Below, piece by piece: positions 39,171 to 47,487 of a DNA stretch of 64,000 nt. The DNA is from Massilia forsythiae (GTDB lineage: Bacteria; Pseudomonadota; Gammaproteobacteria; Burkholderiales; Burkholderiaceae_D): the NCBI RefSeq assembly GCF_012849555.1, contig NZ_CP051685.1:992001-1056000 (forward strand), written 5' to 3'. The notes under the pieces are model-generated. The model was given only the letters and a program-made list of their open reading frames with translations. It was not told the origin of the DNA and ran no database searches. Made by a program: the position numbers and the translations under genes. How positions within the stretch are numbered: the stretch's first letter is position 1; every line of letters begins with the position of its first letter.

Positions 39171-39971
39171 ATGCTGCTGCTGGTCGATGCAGGCAATACC
39201 CGGGTCAAGTGGGCGATCGCGCATGAGATTGCCGGCGCCGGCACCGCCCCCGGCGACTGGATCGCGCACGGCGCCGTGCTGCATGCGGACGTAAAACGCC
39301 TGCCGGCGCTGTGGGCGGCGCACCTGCCCGCGCATGCGGCCAGCGCCGGCGCCGGCGCAGCCCCCGTGCGCGCCATCGTCGCCAACGTGGCCGGCGCCGC
39401 CATGCGCGCCGAACTGGACAGCCTGCTGGCTGCGCTGGCGCCGCCGCTGCGGCCGGAATGGTTCGTTTCGCAGCCCGAACTGGGCGGCCTGCGCAACCGC
39501 TACCGCGAGCCGGCCCAACTGGGCGCCGACCGCTTCGCCGCCGCGCTCGGCGCGCGCGCGCTGGCGCCGGACAAGGCGCTGGTGGTGGCGACCTGCGGCA
39601 CCGCCACCACGGTCGACGCAGTCGGCGCCGACGGCGAGTTCCTGGGCGGGATGATCCTGCCGGGCCTGGGCATGATGCTGTCGGCGCTGGCGCGCGGCAC
39701 CGCCCAGCTGCCGCAGGTGACGGCGCACGGCGACCGCGCCCCGGCCTTCGCCGACAATACCCGCGATGCGATCCTATCCGGCTGCCTGTCGGCGCAGGCC
39801 GGCGCCATCGAGCGCGCCTGCGCCGCCCACGGCGCCGAACTGTGCCTGCTGTCCGGCGGCGCCGCCGGCCACGTCGCGCCGCTGCTGTCGGCGCCGCACT
39901 GGCTGCTGGACAACCTGGTGCTGGTCGGCCTGCATGCGGCCGCCGCCGCGCCGGAGCTTCGCACGTGCTGA
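39171..39971 (+). CDS. coaX: type III pantothenate kinase
   Basis: The product is 266 residues. It performs the first step of coenzyme A synthesis, ATP-dependent phosphorylation of pantothenate. The ASKHA-fold phosphate motif MLLLVDAGNTRVKWA is at the N-terminus. LGADRFAAALGAR and VVATCGTATTVDAVGADGEFLGGMILPG are characteristic of CoaX. AAAGGAG precedes the ATG. Its stop overlaps the start of the next SPOR gene by 7 bp. Confidence 0.95.
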   Translation: MLLLVDAGNTRVKWAIAHEIAGAGTAPGDWIAHGAVLHADVKRLPALWAAHLPAHAASAGAGAAPVRAIVANVAGAAMRAELDSLLAALAPPLRPEWFVSQPELGGLRNRYREPAQLGADRFAAALGARALAPDKALVVATCGTATTVDAVGADGEFLGGMILPGLGMMLSALARGTAQLPQVTAHGDRAPAFADNTRDAILSGCLSAQAGAIERACAAHGAELCLLSGGAAGHVAPLLSAPHWLLDNLVLVGLHAAAAAPELRTC

Positions 39972-40795
39972 GGTTCGCCTTCTGGTCGCTGCTGGCGCTG
40001 AACGGCGCGCTGTTCGCCTATGGCCAGGGCTACCTCGGCGCCGGCGGAGAAGAACACGAACCGGCGCGCCTGAAACGCCAGTTCAACACGCCGAAGCTGG
40101 TGCTGCTCGATGCCGGGCAGGCTGCCGCCCCGGCAGCTGTGCCGGCGGATGCGCGCGATGTCGCCGCCACGCCGGAGCAGGCTCGCGCACCGGCTCCGGC
40201 AGGCTCGGGCGCCGCCACTGCCACCGCTCCCGCCGCCTCGGCCGGCGCGACGCTCGCCGCTGCCGCCCCCACCGTGGCACCCGCAGCCGCGCCGGCGCCG
40301 CCTCCCGCGCCGCGCGCGCTGGCCTGCCTCGACGTCGGCACCCTCAACGCCGCGCAAGCCAAGCGCTTCGAGGCGCGCCTGGCCGCGCTCGACCTGGGCG
40401 ACCGCCTCCCCGGCGCGCGCCGCGAGACCCAGGAACAGGAGATCACCAACTGGCTGGTGCACATCCCGCCGCAGGGCAGCAAGGAAGCGGCCGAGCGCAA
40501 GGCCGGCGAGCTGCGCGAACTCGGCGTGGGCGGCGACTTCTACATCATCCAGGGCGACACGCCGATGCGCTACGCGATCTCGCTGGGCATGTTCAAGACC
40601 GAGAGCGGCGCCCAGACCCTGCTGGCCAACCTCAACAAGCAGGGCGTGCACAGCGCCCGCATCCTGCCGCGCGGCCCGCAGAGCACGCGCTACAGCTACC
40701 GCCTGCGCAATCTGGACGAGGCCACGCGCAAGCGCCTGGCCAACTACGCCGAGCGCTTCGACGGCGCCGAGGCGCGCAGCTGCGGCCAGGGTTGA
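39965..40795 (+). CDS. SPOR-domain protein with GTG start
   Basis: The product is 276 residues from the GTG at 39965 (MLRFAFWSLLALNGALFAYGQGYLG), which gives a clean N-terminal membrane segment. An Ala/Pro-rich linker (about 50-125) follows. A conserved middle region (CLDVGTLNAAQAKRFEARL) precedes a C-terminal SPOR-like domain (YIIQGDTPMRYAISLGMFKTESGAQTLLANLNKQGVHSARI). It probably binds peptidoglycan from the inner membrane. It is coupled to coaX by a 7-bp overlap, an arrangement often seen in Burkholderiales. Confidence 0.85.
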   Translation: MLRFAFWSLLALNGALFAYGQGYLGAGGEEHEPARLKRQFNTPKLVLLDAGQAAAPAAVPADARDVAATPEQARAPAPAGSGAATATAPAASAGATLAAAAPTVAPAAAPAPPPAPRALACLDVGTLNAAQAKRFEARLAALDLGDRLPGARRETQEQEITNWLVHIPPQGSKEAAERKAGELRELGVGGDFYIIQGDTPMRYAISLGMFKTESGAQTLLANLNKQGVHSARILPRGPQSTRYSYRLRNLDEATRKRLANYAERFDGAEARSCGQG

Positions 40796-40900
40796 TGCGC
40801 CAGGGCGCCTGACGGCGCAATGCCGTCAATCGTGCGACAATTCCCTGCCCAGCCCGCCGCGCAACGCCGGCGCGGGTAACTTCAACGAAAGCAGGCCTCC

Positions 40901-41968
40901 ATGTCGATACCCAAGCCGCGTCGCGGCACCCTTCCAACCTTGCTGGCGATCGCCGCGATCCTGCTTGCACTGGCCCTGGCCTTCGCCTGGGCCGGCGGCT
41001 GGATCGGCCAGCGCAACCTGACGCCGCAGACGATGGTGAATACCGTCGAAGCCGGCGGTTCCCCGCACCCGGGCTTCCGCCGTGCGCACAGCAAGGGCAT
41101 CTGCATCGTCGGCAGCTTTGCACCGGCCCCGGCGGCGGCGCGGCTGTCCACGGCGCGCGTGTTCACGCAGGCCTCCACGCCGGTGCTGGGCCGCTTTTCC
41201 AATCCCGGCAACGATCCCTATGCGCCCGACAACAAGGCGGCGGTGCGCGGCATGGCGCTGCAACTGAAGACCGACGATGGCCAGGAATGGCGCATGGCGA
41301 TGAACAGCTTTCCGTTCTTCGCGGCGGCCACGCCGGAAGGATTCCAGGCGATGAACGCGGCCAAGCTGCCCGACCCCGCCACCGGCAAGCCGGACCCGGA
41401 AAAGATGAAGGCGGTGCTGGCGCGCCATCCGGAAATCGCGCGCTTCATGGCGTGGTCGAAAAACGCCCAAACGCCCGACAGCCTGGCCAATACCCGCTTC
41501 AACGGCGTGAATGCCTTCCGCCTGACCGATGCCGGAGGCACCGTGCGCACGGTGCGCTGGTCGATGCGTCCGCACACGCCCTTCGTCGCCGCCGATCCGG
41601 AGCAGCTGAAAACAGCGGATCGCGACTACCTGGCGGCCGACCTCGACCGGCGCCTGGCCGCGGGCCCATTGCAATGGGATTTGGTGATGCAGTTCGCCGC
41701 GCCGGGCGATCCGATCGAGGACCCGTCCCAGGCGTGGCCCGATACCCGGCCCGAGACCACGGCCGGCACGCTGACGCTGGTGCGCGCCGAGCCGCAAGTC
41801 AAGGGTCCCTGCCTGGACCTGAATTTCGATCCCCTGATCCTGCCGAAAGGGATTTCGGGCACCGACGATCCGGTCCTGCACGCGCGCTCGTCGGTCTACT
41901 CGGTGTCGTTCAACCGCCGCGAACGCGAAATCAGCCAGGGCAACGCCAAGGACGGGAGCAAGCCATGA
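40901..41968 (+). CDS. catalase-fold heme peroxidase (SrpA-like), membrane-anchored or exported
   Basis: The product is 355 residues, much shorter than true catalases (~480 or more). An N-terminal hydrophobic helix (LPTLLAIAAILLALALAFAW) is a signal-anchor. Catalase core residues are visible: the distal His in FRRAHSKGICIVGSF, an Asn in RMAMNSFPFF, and a heme-ligand Tyr region RSSVYSVSFNRRER. The family is annotated 'catalase family peroxidase' and probably acts as a peroxidase in the periplasm. It is joined by ATGA overlap to a cytochrome b561, which suggests an electron supply from the quinone pool. Confidence 0.88.
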   Translation: MSIPKPRRGTLPTLLAIAAILLALALAFAWAGGWIGQRNLTPQTMVNTVEAGGSPHPGFRRAHSKGICIVGSFAPAPAAARLSTARVFTQASTPVLGRFSNPGNDPYAPDNKAAVRGMALQLKTDDGQEWRMAMNSFPFFAAATPEGFQAMNAAKLPDPATGKPDPEKMKAVLARHPEIARFMAWSKNAQTPDSLANTRFNGVNAFRLTDAGGTVRTVRWSMRPHTPFVAADPEQLKTADRDYLAADLDRRLAAGPLQWDLVMQFAAPGDPIEDPSQAWPDTRPETTAGTLTLVRAEPQVKGPCLDLNFDPLILPKGISGTDDPVLHARSSVYSVSFNRREREISQGNAKDGSKP

Positions 41969-42495
41969 GTCAACGACGCCATTTCAACTTGCTGGCCCGT
42001 GCATTGCACTGGTCGATGGCCGTCGCCATCCTGGCCATGCTGTTCATCGGCGCCGGCATGGTGGCCTCGCTGCGCTACCGCGAGCAGCTGATCGACCTGC
42101 ACCGGCCGCTCGGGCTGGCGATCCTGCTGCTGGCGATCGTGCGCCTAGCCAACCGCCTGCGCCACGCGCCGCCGCCGCTGCCGGCCGACCTGCCGCGCCT
42201 GCAGAAGCTGGCAGCGACGCTGTCGCACTGGCTGCTGTATGCGCTGATGCTGGCGATGCCGCTGATCGGCTGGGCCATGCTGTCGGCCGGCGCCTATCCG
42301 GTCGTGCTGTTCGACGGCGTCAACTTGCCGCCGATCCTGCCGCACAGCCCGGCGCTGTACGGTGTCCTGCGTCCGCTGCATGGCGTGCTGGCCTACCTGC
42401 TGTTCCTGGTCATCCTGGGCCACCTGGGCGCCGCGCTGTTCCATGCGTGGGTGCGGCGCGACGGCGTGTTCGAACAGATGGCCAAGGGCGAATGA
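41965..42495 (+). CDS. cytochrome b561
   Basis: The product is 176 residues with four predicted transmembrane helices and heme-ligand histidines at the expected sites: ARALHWSMA, LIDLHRPLG, LSHWLLYALM and VLRPLHGVLAY with ILGHLGAALFHAW. Bacterial b561 proteins pass electrons from ubiquinol to periplasmic acceptors. The stop/start overlap with the peroxidase gene argues for a functional two-protein unit. The terminator after it reads toward the opposite strand. Confidence 0.92.
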   Translation: MSQRRHFNLLARALHWSMAVAILAMLFIGAGMVASLRYREQLIDLHRPLGLAILLLAIVRLANRLRHAPPPLPADLPRLQKLAATLSHWLLYALMLAMPLIGWAMLSAGAYPVVLFDGVNLPPILPHSPALYGVLRPLHGVLAYLLFLVILGHLGAALFHAWVRRDGVFEQMAKGE

Positions 42496-42510
42496 GCGTC
42501 GCGCGCAAAT

Positions 42511-42558
42511 AAAAAAACCCCGCTTTCGGCCGGCAAGCATCTGCGGGCCGAAAGCGGG
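42511..42558 (-). terminator. Rho-independent terminator of the TonB receptor gene
   Basis: CCCGCTTTCGGCC (42519-42531) pairs perfectly with GGCCGAAAGCGGG (42546-42558). On the minus strand it is followed by G then a run of seven T. It also sits at the end of the convergent cytochrome gene. Confidence 0.9.
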
Positions 42559-42590
42559 AACAGGGACAATGATGTACTAAACGGTTTATA

Positions 42591-45500
42591 TCAGAACTTG
42601 CCGCGCACCCCCAGCTGGAAGGTGCGGCCCGGGTTGTACGACGTGAACTGCGCGTTGGTGAACTGGAAGTAGGACTCGCGCTTGGCCTTGTTCAGGTTGA
42701 CGATGTCGAAGGTCAGCGTCGGCCAGCCGTCGCGGTCGAGCGCCTTTTCCAGGTCCACCGACGACGAGAAGTCGGCCTGCTTGTAATCCTGGCCGTACAG
42801 CGCCGCCAGCGCGATGCCGTTCTGGTTGGCGCTGGCGCCCTGGCTGCCCTGCTGGTACATGTGCGACAGGCGCGCCGTGTAGCCGCCGTTCTCATAATAA
42901 ATGCCGAAGTTGTTGCTCTTCTTCGGCACGCCCAGCGCCACGAAGCCGTTGGTGCCCTCGCCGGTGGCCTGCTGGTTGATGAAGGTGGCGGTCTCGCTGA
43001 AGCCGAAGCCGCGGATCGGCAGCAGTTTATCGAGCGGCTGCACCCAGCCGATCTCCAGGCCGCGCACTTTCAGGATGCCGCCGGCATTGCGTTCGCGGGT
43101 CATCACCACGGTGGCCGCGCCGGGGCCGCCGCGCGCATCAATCGCCGCCTGCTGGGTCGGGATCAGGTTGTTGTAGGTGATGCCGTACTCGGCCAGCGCG
43201 CTGAACGGCAGGCTGATGTTCTCGTTGACGGTGAAGCCTTTCACGCGCTTTTCGAACACGGTCAGGCTGACGTAGCCTTCGCGGCCGGTGTACCAGTCGA
43301 TGCCCAGGTCCAGGTTGTCCGACAGGTAGGGACGCAGTTCCGGGCTGCCGATGGTGCCGATGTCGGCCGAGGTCGAGCTGAAGTTGATGCCCGGACGCAG
43401 CGAGTTCGGGTTGGCGCGGGTCATGCTCTTCGACAGCGCGGCGCGCGCCACGATGTCCGCGCGCAGCGTCAAGGCCGCGGTGGCCGAGGGCAGCGTGTTG
43501 TTGTAGGTGGTGTCCTGGTACACCCACTGCGCCTGGTTCGGGTACTTCGAGCCGTTCAGCGGCAGGGTGGCGTTGCGCGGGTCGCTGAAGGAGTTCAGCG
43601 AGCCGACTTCCTGCTTGGTGCGGATGTAGCGCACGCCGGCGTTGTAGCGCAGCGGGAAACCCCAGGCGTCCGCCTGGCCGTTGATCTCGGTGTAGAAGCC
43701 GGTGGCGCGCTCGCGCACGTAGCCGGCGCTGGCGCCGGTCGAGGAGCTGGTCGAATCCGGCGCGGTCGAGTTGTAGTAGTCGTAGTTGGAATCCTTGCGG
43801 AAGCGGTCCCAGTCGATCACCAGCTTGCCGTACGGGCCGGGCACCAGGTAGCTGCCCAGCTGCGCTGCCGGGATCAGGGAACCCTGGTACACCAGCGGCG
43901 TGGTCTGCCCGGCGGTGTAGCCGGTGCCATAGCCGGGATACAGCGCCGCGGCGCTGGCGCCCGGCGTGCTGGCGCCATTGCAGACGGGGGCGCCGTTCGG
44001 ACCCTGCAGGAACACGTTCGGGTTGTTGCCGCACACCGCCGCCTGCCAGGCGGCCGAATTGTCCTGGCCGCGGATGCGGCGGTCGATGTCGTCGTAGGCG
44101 ATACCCGTTTTGAGGTTGAGCTTGGCGTCGCCCCAGGTCAGGTCGGTGTGAAAACCCTTGGTGCTGGTGTCGCGCAGCTCGTTCTGGATGTTGACGCGGC
44201 CGCCGGCCCAGACGAAGTTGGCCGGGTTGTTGACGTCCTGGTTGAAGGTGATCGAGGGCACGCCGCCGCCGTTGTTGGCGAAGGTGGCGACCAGGCCGCT
44301 GCCGTCGGCCGTGATCGGCATGACGGTCGGCGCTTCGTGGCTGAAGGTCGACTTGGTGTAGTTGGCCTGCGCGTCCAGCTTCAGCGTCGGGCCGATCTTC
44401 CACTCCATACCCGGATTGATGCCCTTCAGGCTGACCTTGTCGCGGCGCGGGCCGTATTCGATGAAGTAGCGCGAGTTGGCGAAGGTGCCGGCGGTGGCGG
44501 TGCAGCCGTTGCTGCAGTCGCTGCGGTCGACCTGCATGTTCAGCGGGATCTCGAAGTTGTTGCGCACCGCCCAGGTGTAGGCGATGCGCGACATGTCGTC
44601 GTCGCGCTTGCTGTACATGCTGTCGACGTAGAAGTGCAGGCCGGCAGTCGGACGCCATTCGGCGCTGACGATGGCGGCGGCCTTGTCGCGCGTGCCGAAG
44701 TAATCCATGGTGCGGCCCAGGCGCGGCACCAGCGCGTTGTCGATCTGGGTGATGTTCAGGCCCGGGTTCTGCGCCAGCAAAAAGGCCTGGTTGATCGGGG
44801 TGCCGGCCACCAGCCCGGCGCCGGCGCCGGCCGGCACGACCGCCGGGATGGTCCAGTTGCCGCCGCCGGTGTTGTTGCGCGTGCTGGACGGGTTCTGCGC
44901 CGCCGACAGGTTGGCGTTGGTGAGACCGACGGTCTCGTAGCCGGTGGTGCGCGCCTTTTGCCGGTTCACCGAGATGCCGGCCAGGATGCCGAAGGTGTCG
45001 CCCCAGGTCTTGCTGGCCAGGAGCGAACCGCGCCCGCCGACGCCGTCGGCGATCTGCTGCTTCTGCGCGGTGGCGCTGTACGAAACGTAGCTGCCCTTGT
45101 TGTCGAACGGGCGCGCGCTGCGCAAATTGACCACGCCGGCGGCGCCGCCTTCGAGCATCTCGGCGGTCGGGCTCTTGCTGACGGTGAGCTTGGTGAACAG
45201 GTCGGTCGGCAGCAGGTCGAGGTCGATCTCGCGGTTGCTGTTCTGGCCGTCGACCGGGCCGGACGAGGCCACCGCGATCTGGGCATTGTTCAGCAGGACC
45301 TTGGTGAAGCTGGAGCCGAGGCCGCGGATCTGCACGTTCATGCCCTCCCCCGTCACGTCGCGCGCGATCTGGATGCCGGGAATGCGGCTGAGCGATTCGG
45401 CGATGTTCTTGTCCGGGAACTTGCCGAAGTCCTCGGCGCTGATGGTGTCCTGGAAGCCGACCGATTCCTTCTTGTCCTTGGCCGACGATTCCAGGCTGCC

Positions 45501-45650
45501 GCGGTAGCCGGTCACCCGCACGACGGTGGCGTCGGCCTGCACGGTCGGGGTTTCCTGGGCATATGCCTGGCTGATCAGACCGGCGAGCACGCTCAGTCCG
45601 AGCGCAAACTGCCGGCGGTGCGCGCGGCGCCGCTGGTGGGGCTGGTGCAT
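42591..45650 (-). CDS. TonB-dependent receptor (Caulobacter-type, probably carbohydrate)
   Basis: The product is 1019 residues. A signal peptide ends at SQAYA-QE. The plug domain has VTGYRGSLESSAKDKKES... SAEDFGKFPDKNIAESLSRIPGIQI and VQIRGLGSSF, the form seen in the large 'TonB-dependent receptor' subfamily (TIGR01782). A long beta-barrel follows, ending in TFQLGVRGKF with the terminal Phe needed for outer-membrane assembly. AAGGAGA precedes the start. No uptake genes are adjacent. Relatives often import oligosaccharides under LacI-family control, which the palindrome at 45759 would fit. The ligand is unknown. Confidence 0.92.
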   Translation of the reverse strand: MHQPHQRRRAHRRQFALGLSVLAGLISQAYAQETPTVQADATVVRVTGYRGSLESSAKDKKESVGFQDTISAEDFGKFPDKNIAESLSRIPGIQIARDVTGEGMNVQIRGLGSSFTKVLLNNAQIAVASSGPVDGQNSNREIDLDLLPTDLFTKLTVSKSPTAEMLEGGAAGVVNLRSARPFDNKGSYVSYSATAQKQQIADGVGGRGSLLASKTWGDTFGILAGISVNRQKARTTGYETVGLTNANLSAAQNPSSTRNNTGGGNWTIPAVVPAGAGAGLVAGTPINQAFLLAQNPGLNITQIDNALVPRLGRTMDYFGTRDKAAAIVSAEWRPTAGLHFYVDSMYSKRDDDMSRIAYTWAVRNNFEIPLNMQVDRSDCSNGCTATAGTFANSRYFIEYGPRRDKVSLKGINPGMEWKIGPTLKLDAQANYTKSTFSHEAPTVMPITADGSGLVATFANNGGGVPSITFNQDVNNPANFVWAGGRVNIQNELRDTSTKGFHTDLTWGDAKLNLKTGIAYDDIDRRIRGQDNSAAWQAAVCGNNPNVFLQGPNGAPVCNGASTPGASAAALYPGYGTGYTAGQTTPLVYQGSLIPAAQLGSYLVPGPYGKLVIDWDRFRKDSNYDYYNSTAPDSTSSSTGASAGYVRERATGFYTEINGQADAWGFPLRYNAGVRYIRTKQEVGSLNSFSDPRNATLPLNGSKYPNQAQWVYQDTTYNNTLPSATAALTLRADIVARAALSKSMTRANPNSLRPGINFSSTSADIGTIGSPELRPYLSDNLDLGIDWYTGREGYVSLTVFEKRVKGFTVNENISLPFSALAEYGITYNNLIPTQQAAIDARGGPGAATVVMTRERNAGGILKVRGLEIGWVQPLDKLLPIRGFGFSETATFINQQATGEGTNGFVALGVPKKSNNFGIYYENGGYTARLSHMYQQGSQGASANQNGIALAALYGQDYKQADFSSSVDLEKALDRDGWPTLTFDIVNLNKAKRESYFQFTNAQFTSYNPGRTFQLGVRGKF

Positions 45651-45714
45651 TGCTGTCTCCTTGCTGTTGTTATTTCCTGGGACGTGCTCGTGGCCGTCCC
45701 ATGGCTTATTTGCA

Positions 45715-45744
45715 AGTGTAGAAGTGCAATGTTATTGATGTCAA
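45715..45744 (-). promoter_or_regulatory. sigma70-type promoter of the TonB receptor
   Basis: On the minus strand there is a perfect -35 TTGACA (45739-45744), an 18-bp spacer and -10 TACACT (45715-45720). It lies 65 bp upstream of the start codon and has the best -35 seen in the window. Confidence 0.6.
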
Positions 45745-45758
45745 TTCCTCAAACATTG

Positions 45759-45775
45759 ATGTTATGCGCTAACAT
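45759..45775. promoter_or_regulatory. LacI-family-type operator palindrome
   Basis: ATGTTA-TGCGC-TAACAT, with perfect 6-bp arms around a central GCGC. This is the TGTTA..CG..TAACA form used by many sugar-responsive LacI-family regulators. It lies 14 bp upstream of the receptor -35. A heptamer ATGTTAT also occurs 30 bp away at 45729. No regulator gene is in the window. Confidence 0.5.
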
Positions 45776-46234
45776 TATTGCTCGGGAAGGCATTCATATG
45801 GCGGTTTCACTTTATGAACTTGGGAAAATTCGGAGAAACCGGCAGTTACCATGTGAAAAAACGGTAATGGTAGGCGGATGTCCAATGATAAATATTCGAT
45901 AGCGGTATAGACGTTTATGCAACGCTGACGCGATCGACAGGAGGCGCCAAGCGGGCGTACGCGAGCGCGTGATATGAGGGAGGTGAAAGGCGCGCTGGCA
46001 GCACAGCAGTACTGAATGAGTACATTGCTACCACACCAGGGCGTAAGGCAGTGACTCTACCCTTGGGTATCGGCCCGTCGTGTCGAGAAAGCTGTCACCA
46101 AGAGGGAAATATTGATGCGGTTACCCAAGCCGGGGACGAATAAAACAGTTGCCAGGCACGATTCACGTTGTCCGCTTTCGATCCATTGCGGACGTTCCGA
46201 AAAGCATGCCGAACTCGGCGGTTCAACGAACGCG
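45776..46234. other. A/T-richer intergenic region with no confident gene
   Basis: This 459-bp stretch between the receptor promoter and the DUF7832-like gene is compositionally unlike the surrounding genes. It holds a possible 34-codon frame (45798-45902), a TTACC...GGTAA inverted pattern near 45847-45870, and GTCCGC...GCGGAC arms at 46170-46193. No protein domain was recognised on either strand. Confidence 0.5.
45798..45902 (+). CDS. possible 34-residue small protein
   Basis: ATG with GGAAGG 7 nt upstream opens a 34-codon frame (MAVSLYELGKIRRNRQ... ending GGCPMINIR). It begins 22 bp after the LacI-type palindrome and is divergent from the receptor gene. It is basic, with two Cys. There is no similarity I recognise. 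It may be chance. Confidence 0.25.
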   Translation: MAVSLYELGKIRRNRQLPCEKTVMVGGCPMINIR

Positions 46235-46663
46235 TTAACTATTCTGTTGCTTCCATTCCCCGTACCGAAACGTGAGCAATGGCGCAAGCTGATCATAGAT
46301 ATCCCAACTGTCGGGAAGATGATAGGGGCTTGGAAGGCGATCACCAACAGCCCTGGTCAAGTCGCTCAGATAGTTTGGCTGAGCGTCGTTGTAGTAACTT
46401 TTGGCAAAGTCATTACCCTCGTCATTCAAGTCTTCGTCGACAAGTTTCCCGTCACAGGCAGCAATAAACCAAGCGCCAGGAGTGACTTTACGCTGCCGCA
46501 GATGCTGCAAATCGTCGTCGAGTTCTACCTCGTGAAGTTCCCCAGCGAGTCCGTTTAGCATGCACCAAGCCGCAAACATGCCGATGTGGGTTGCCCCAGC
46601 CTCTGGTGGTAGCTCTTTGGGAAAGTCACCGCCGACATGCCAGCTAGCGTCATCATATTTCAT
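46235..46663 (-). CDS. DUF7832-like cytoplasmic protein (hypothetical)
   Basis: The product is 142 residues from MKYDDASWHVGGDFP, preceded by AGAGAAA. The pattern YDDASWH.GGDFP..LP...GATHIGMF.AW.L.NGLAGE... VTPG.F...CDGKL..EDLNDEGN.FA..YY... YHLPDSWDIYDQLAPLL recalls a widespread uncharacterised family (DUF7832). Some members lie in polymorphic-toxin immunity or accessory loci. Its sequence is A/T-richer than the neighbours, suggesting later acquisition. A longer start at 46714 is possible. Function is unknown, and no toxin is adjacent. Confidence 0.72.
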   Translation of the reverse strand: MKYDDASWHVGGDFPKELPPEAGATHIGMFAAWCMLNGLAGELHEVELDDDLQHLRQRKVTPGAWFIAACDGKLVDEDLNDEGNDFAKSYYNDAQPNYLSDLTRAVGDRLPSPYHLPDSWDIYDQLAPLLTFRYGEWKQQNS

Positions 46664-46778
46664 TCGTTTCTCTATCTTGTCTCGTTGTGTGAGCGTTCCC
46701 TGGGGATGAGTCATTGCAACGTCTGGTTCTGGCCGATCTCGTCCGTTGGTCGGTACTGCGGGAACGACGGGTGACGCG

Positions 46779-47411
46779 TCAGTCGAGCGGCACGTCGTCC
46801 TGCTTCAGGTACCACTTCAGCGCGCGAACGGCCATCGCATGGTCGTCCACGCCTGCCAGGCCCGATACGGTGATCGTGCCGATCTGGCCCCTGCCTTTCA
46901 GAATGATCGGGAACGCGCCACCGTGGGCGGCGAAGTCCTTCGGGTCGAACGCCGGCAAGTTGTTGAAGTCCTGGCCGTTGTTGATGGCTTCGATGTGCTT
47001 GAAGAACGATGCGTGGCCCGTGCGATTGACCAGATTGCTCTTGCGACGGATCCAGTCGATGTTGTTCGGGCTGGTGCCGGCCATCGCGTGGAAGAACACC
47101 GGGTTGCGCTCGACGGTAACGTCGACCGTGACCGCGACCTTGTCCGCCTTGGCCTGCTCGACGATGCGGTTGCCGATCGCGAGCGCAGTGTCGTTGTCGA
47201 ATGACGTGAACTGCAGCGCCTGTTCCTGACGCTCGATGACGTCGATCGACGGAAAGTTTTCCTTTTTGCCCATGGTGCTTTCCGGCTTGATGGCGCGGGG
47301 AGGTGCTGCTTCCAATGGGTCGGTGCTTGCGGCGTCGACCGGGAGCGTGGCAAGCAGTGCGCCTGCCACGATCAGGCTAGCGCAGACAGTTCGGACAGGT
47401 GTGACAGCCAT
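46779..47411 (-). CDS. UPF0303/DUF336 heme-binding-like protein with signal peptide
   Basis: The product is 210 residues. Residues 47 onward (MGKKENFPSIDVIERQEQALQFTSFDNDTALAIGNRIVEQAKADKVAVTVDVTVERNPVFFHAMAGTSPNNIDWIRRKSNLV) match the usual full-length UPF0303/HbpS-like protein. Here it is preceded by a normal-looking leader (MAVTPVRTVCASLIVAGALLATLPVDA-A). Related proteins bind heme or cobalamin. Either the protein is exported or translation starts at the internal Met (47273). No operon partner was seen. Confidence 0.82.
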   Translation of the reverse strand: MAVTPVRTVCASLIVAGALLATLPVDAASTDPLEAAPPRAIKPESTMGKKENFPSIDVIERQEQALQFTSFDNDTALAIGNRIVEQAKADKVAVTVDVTVERNPVFFHAMAGTSPNNIDWIRRKSNLVNRTGHASFFKHIEAINNGQDFNNLPAFDPKDFAAHGGAFPIILKGRGQIGTITVSGLAGVDDHAMAVRALKWYLKQDDVPLD

Positions 47412-47487
47412 GGCGTTGCGCGCTCCTCCGGTCGTTGTTGTCCGACAAGTATAGCGCTAGTCGATAGCGTAAACCCGGCGCCATCGA

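Noticed and set aside
46057..46347. Minus-strand 96-codon frame
   Set aside because: It overlaps the end of the DUF7832-like gene in another frame and the GTCCGC/GCGGAC repeat. No family is recognised and the composition is that of random reading.
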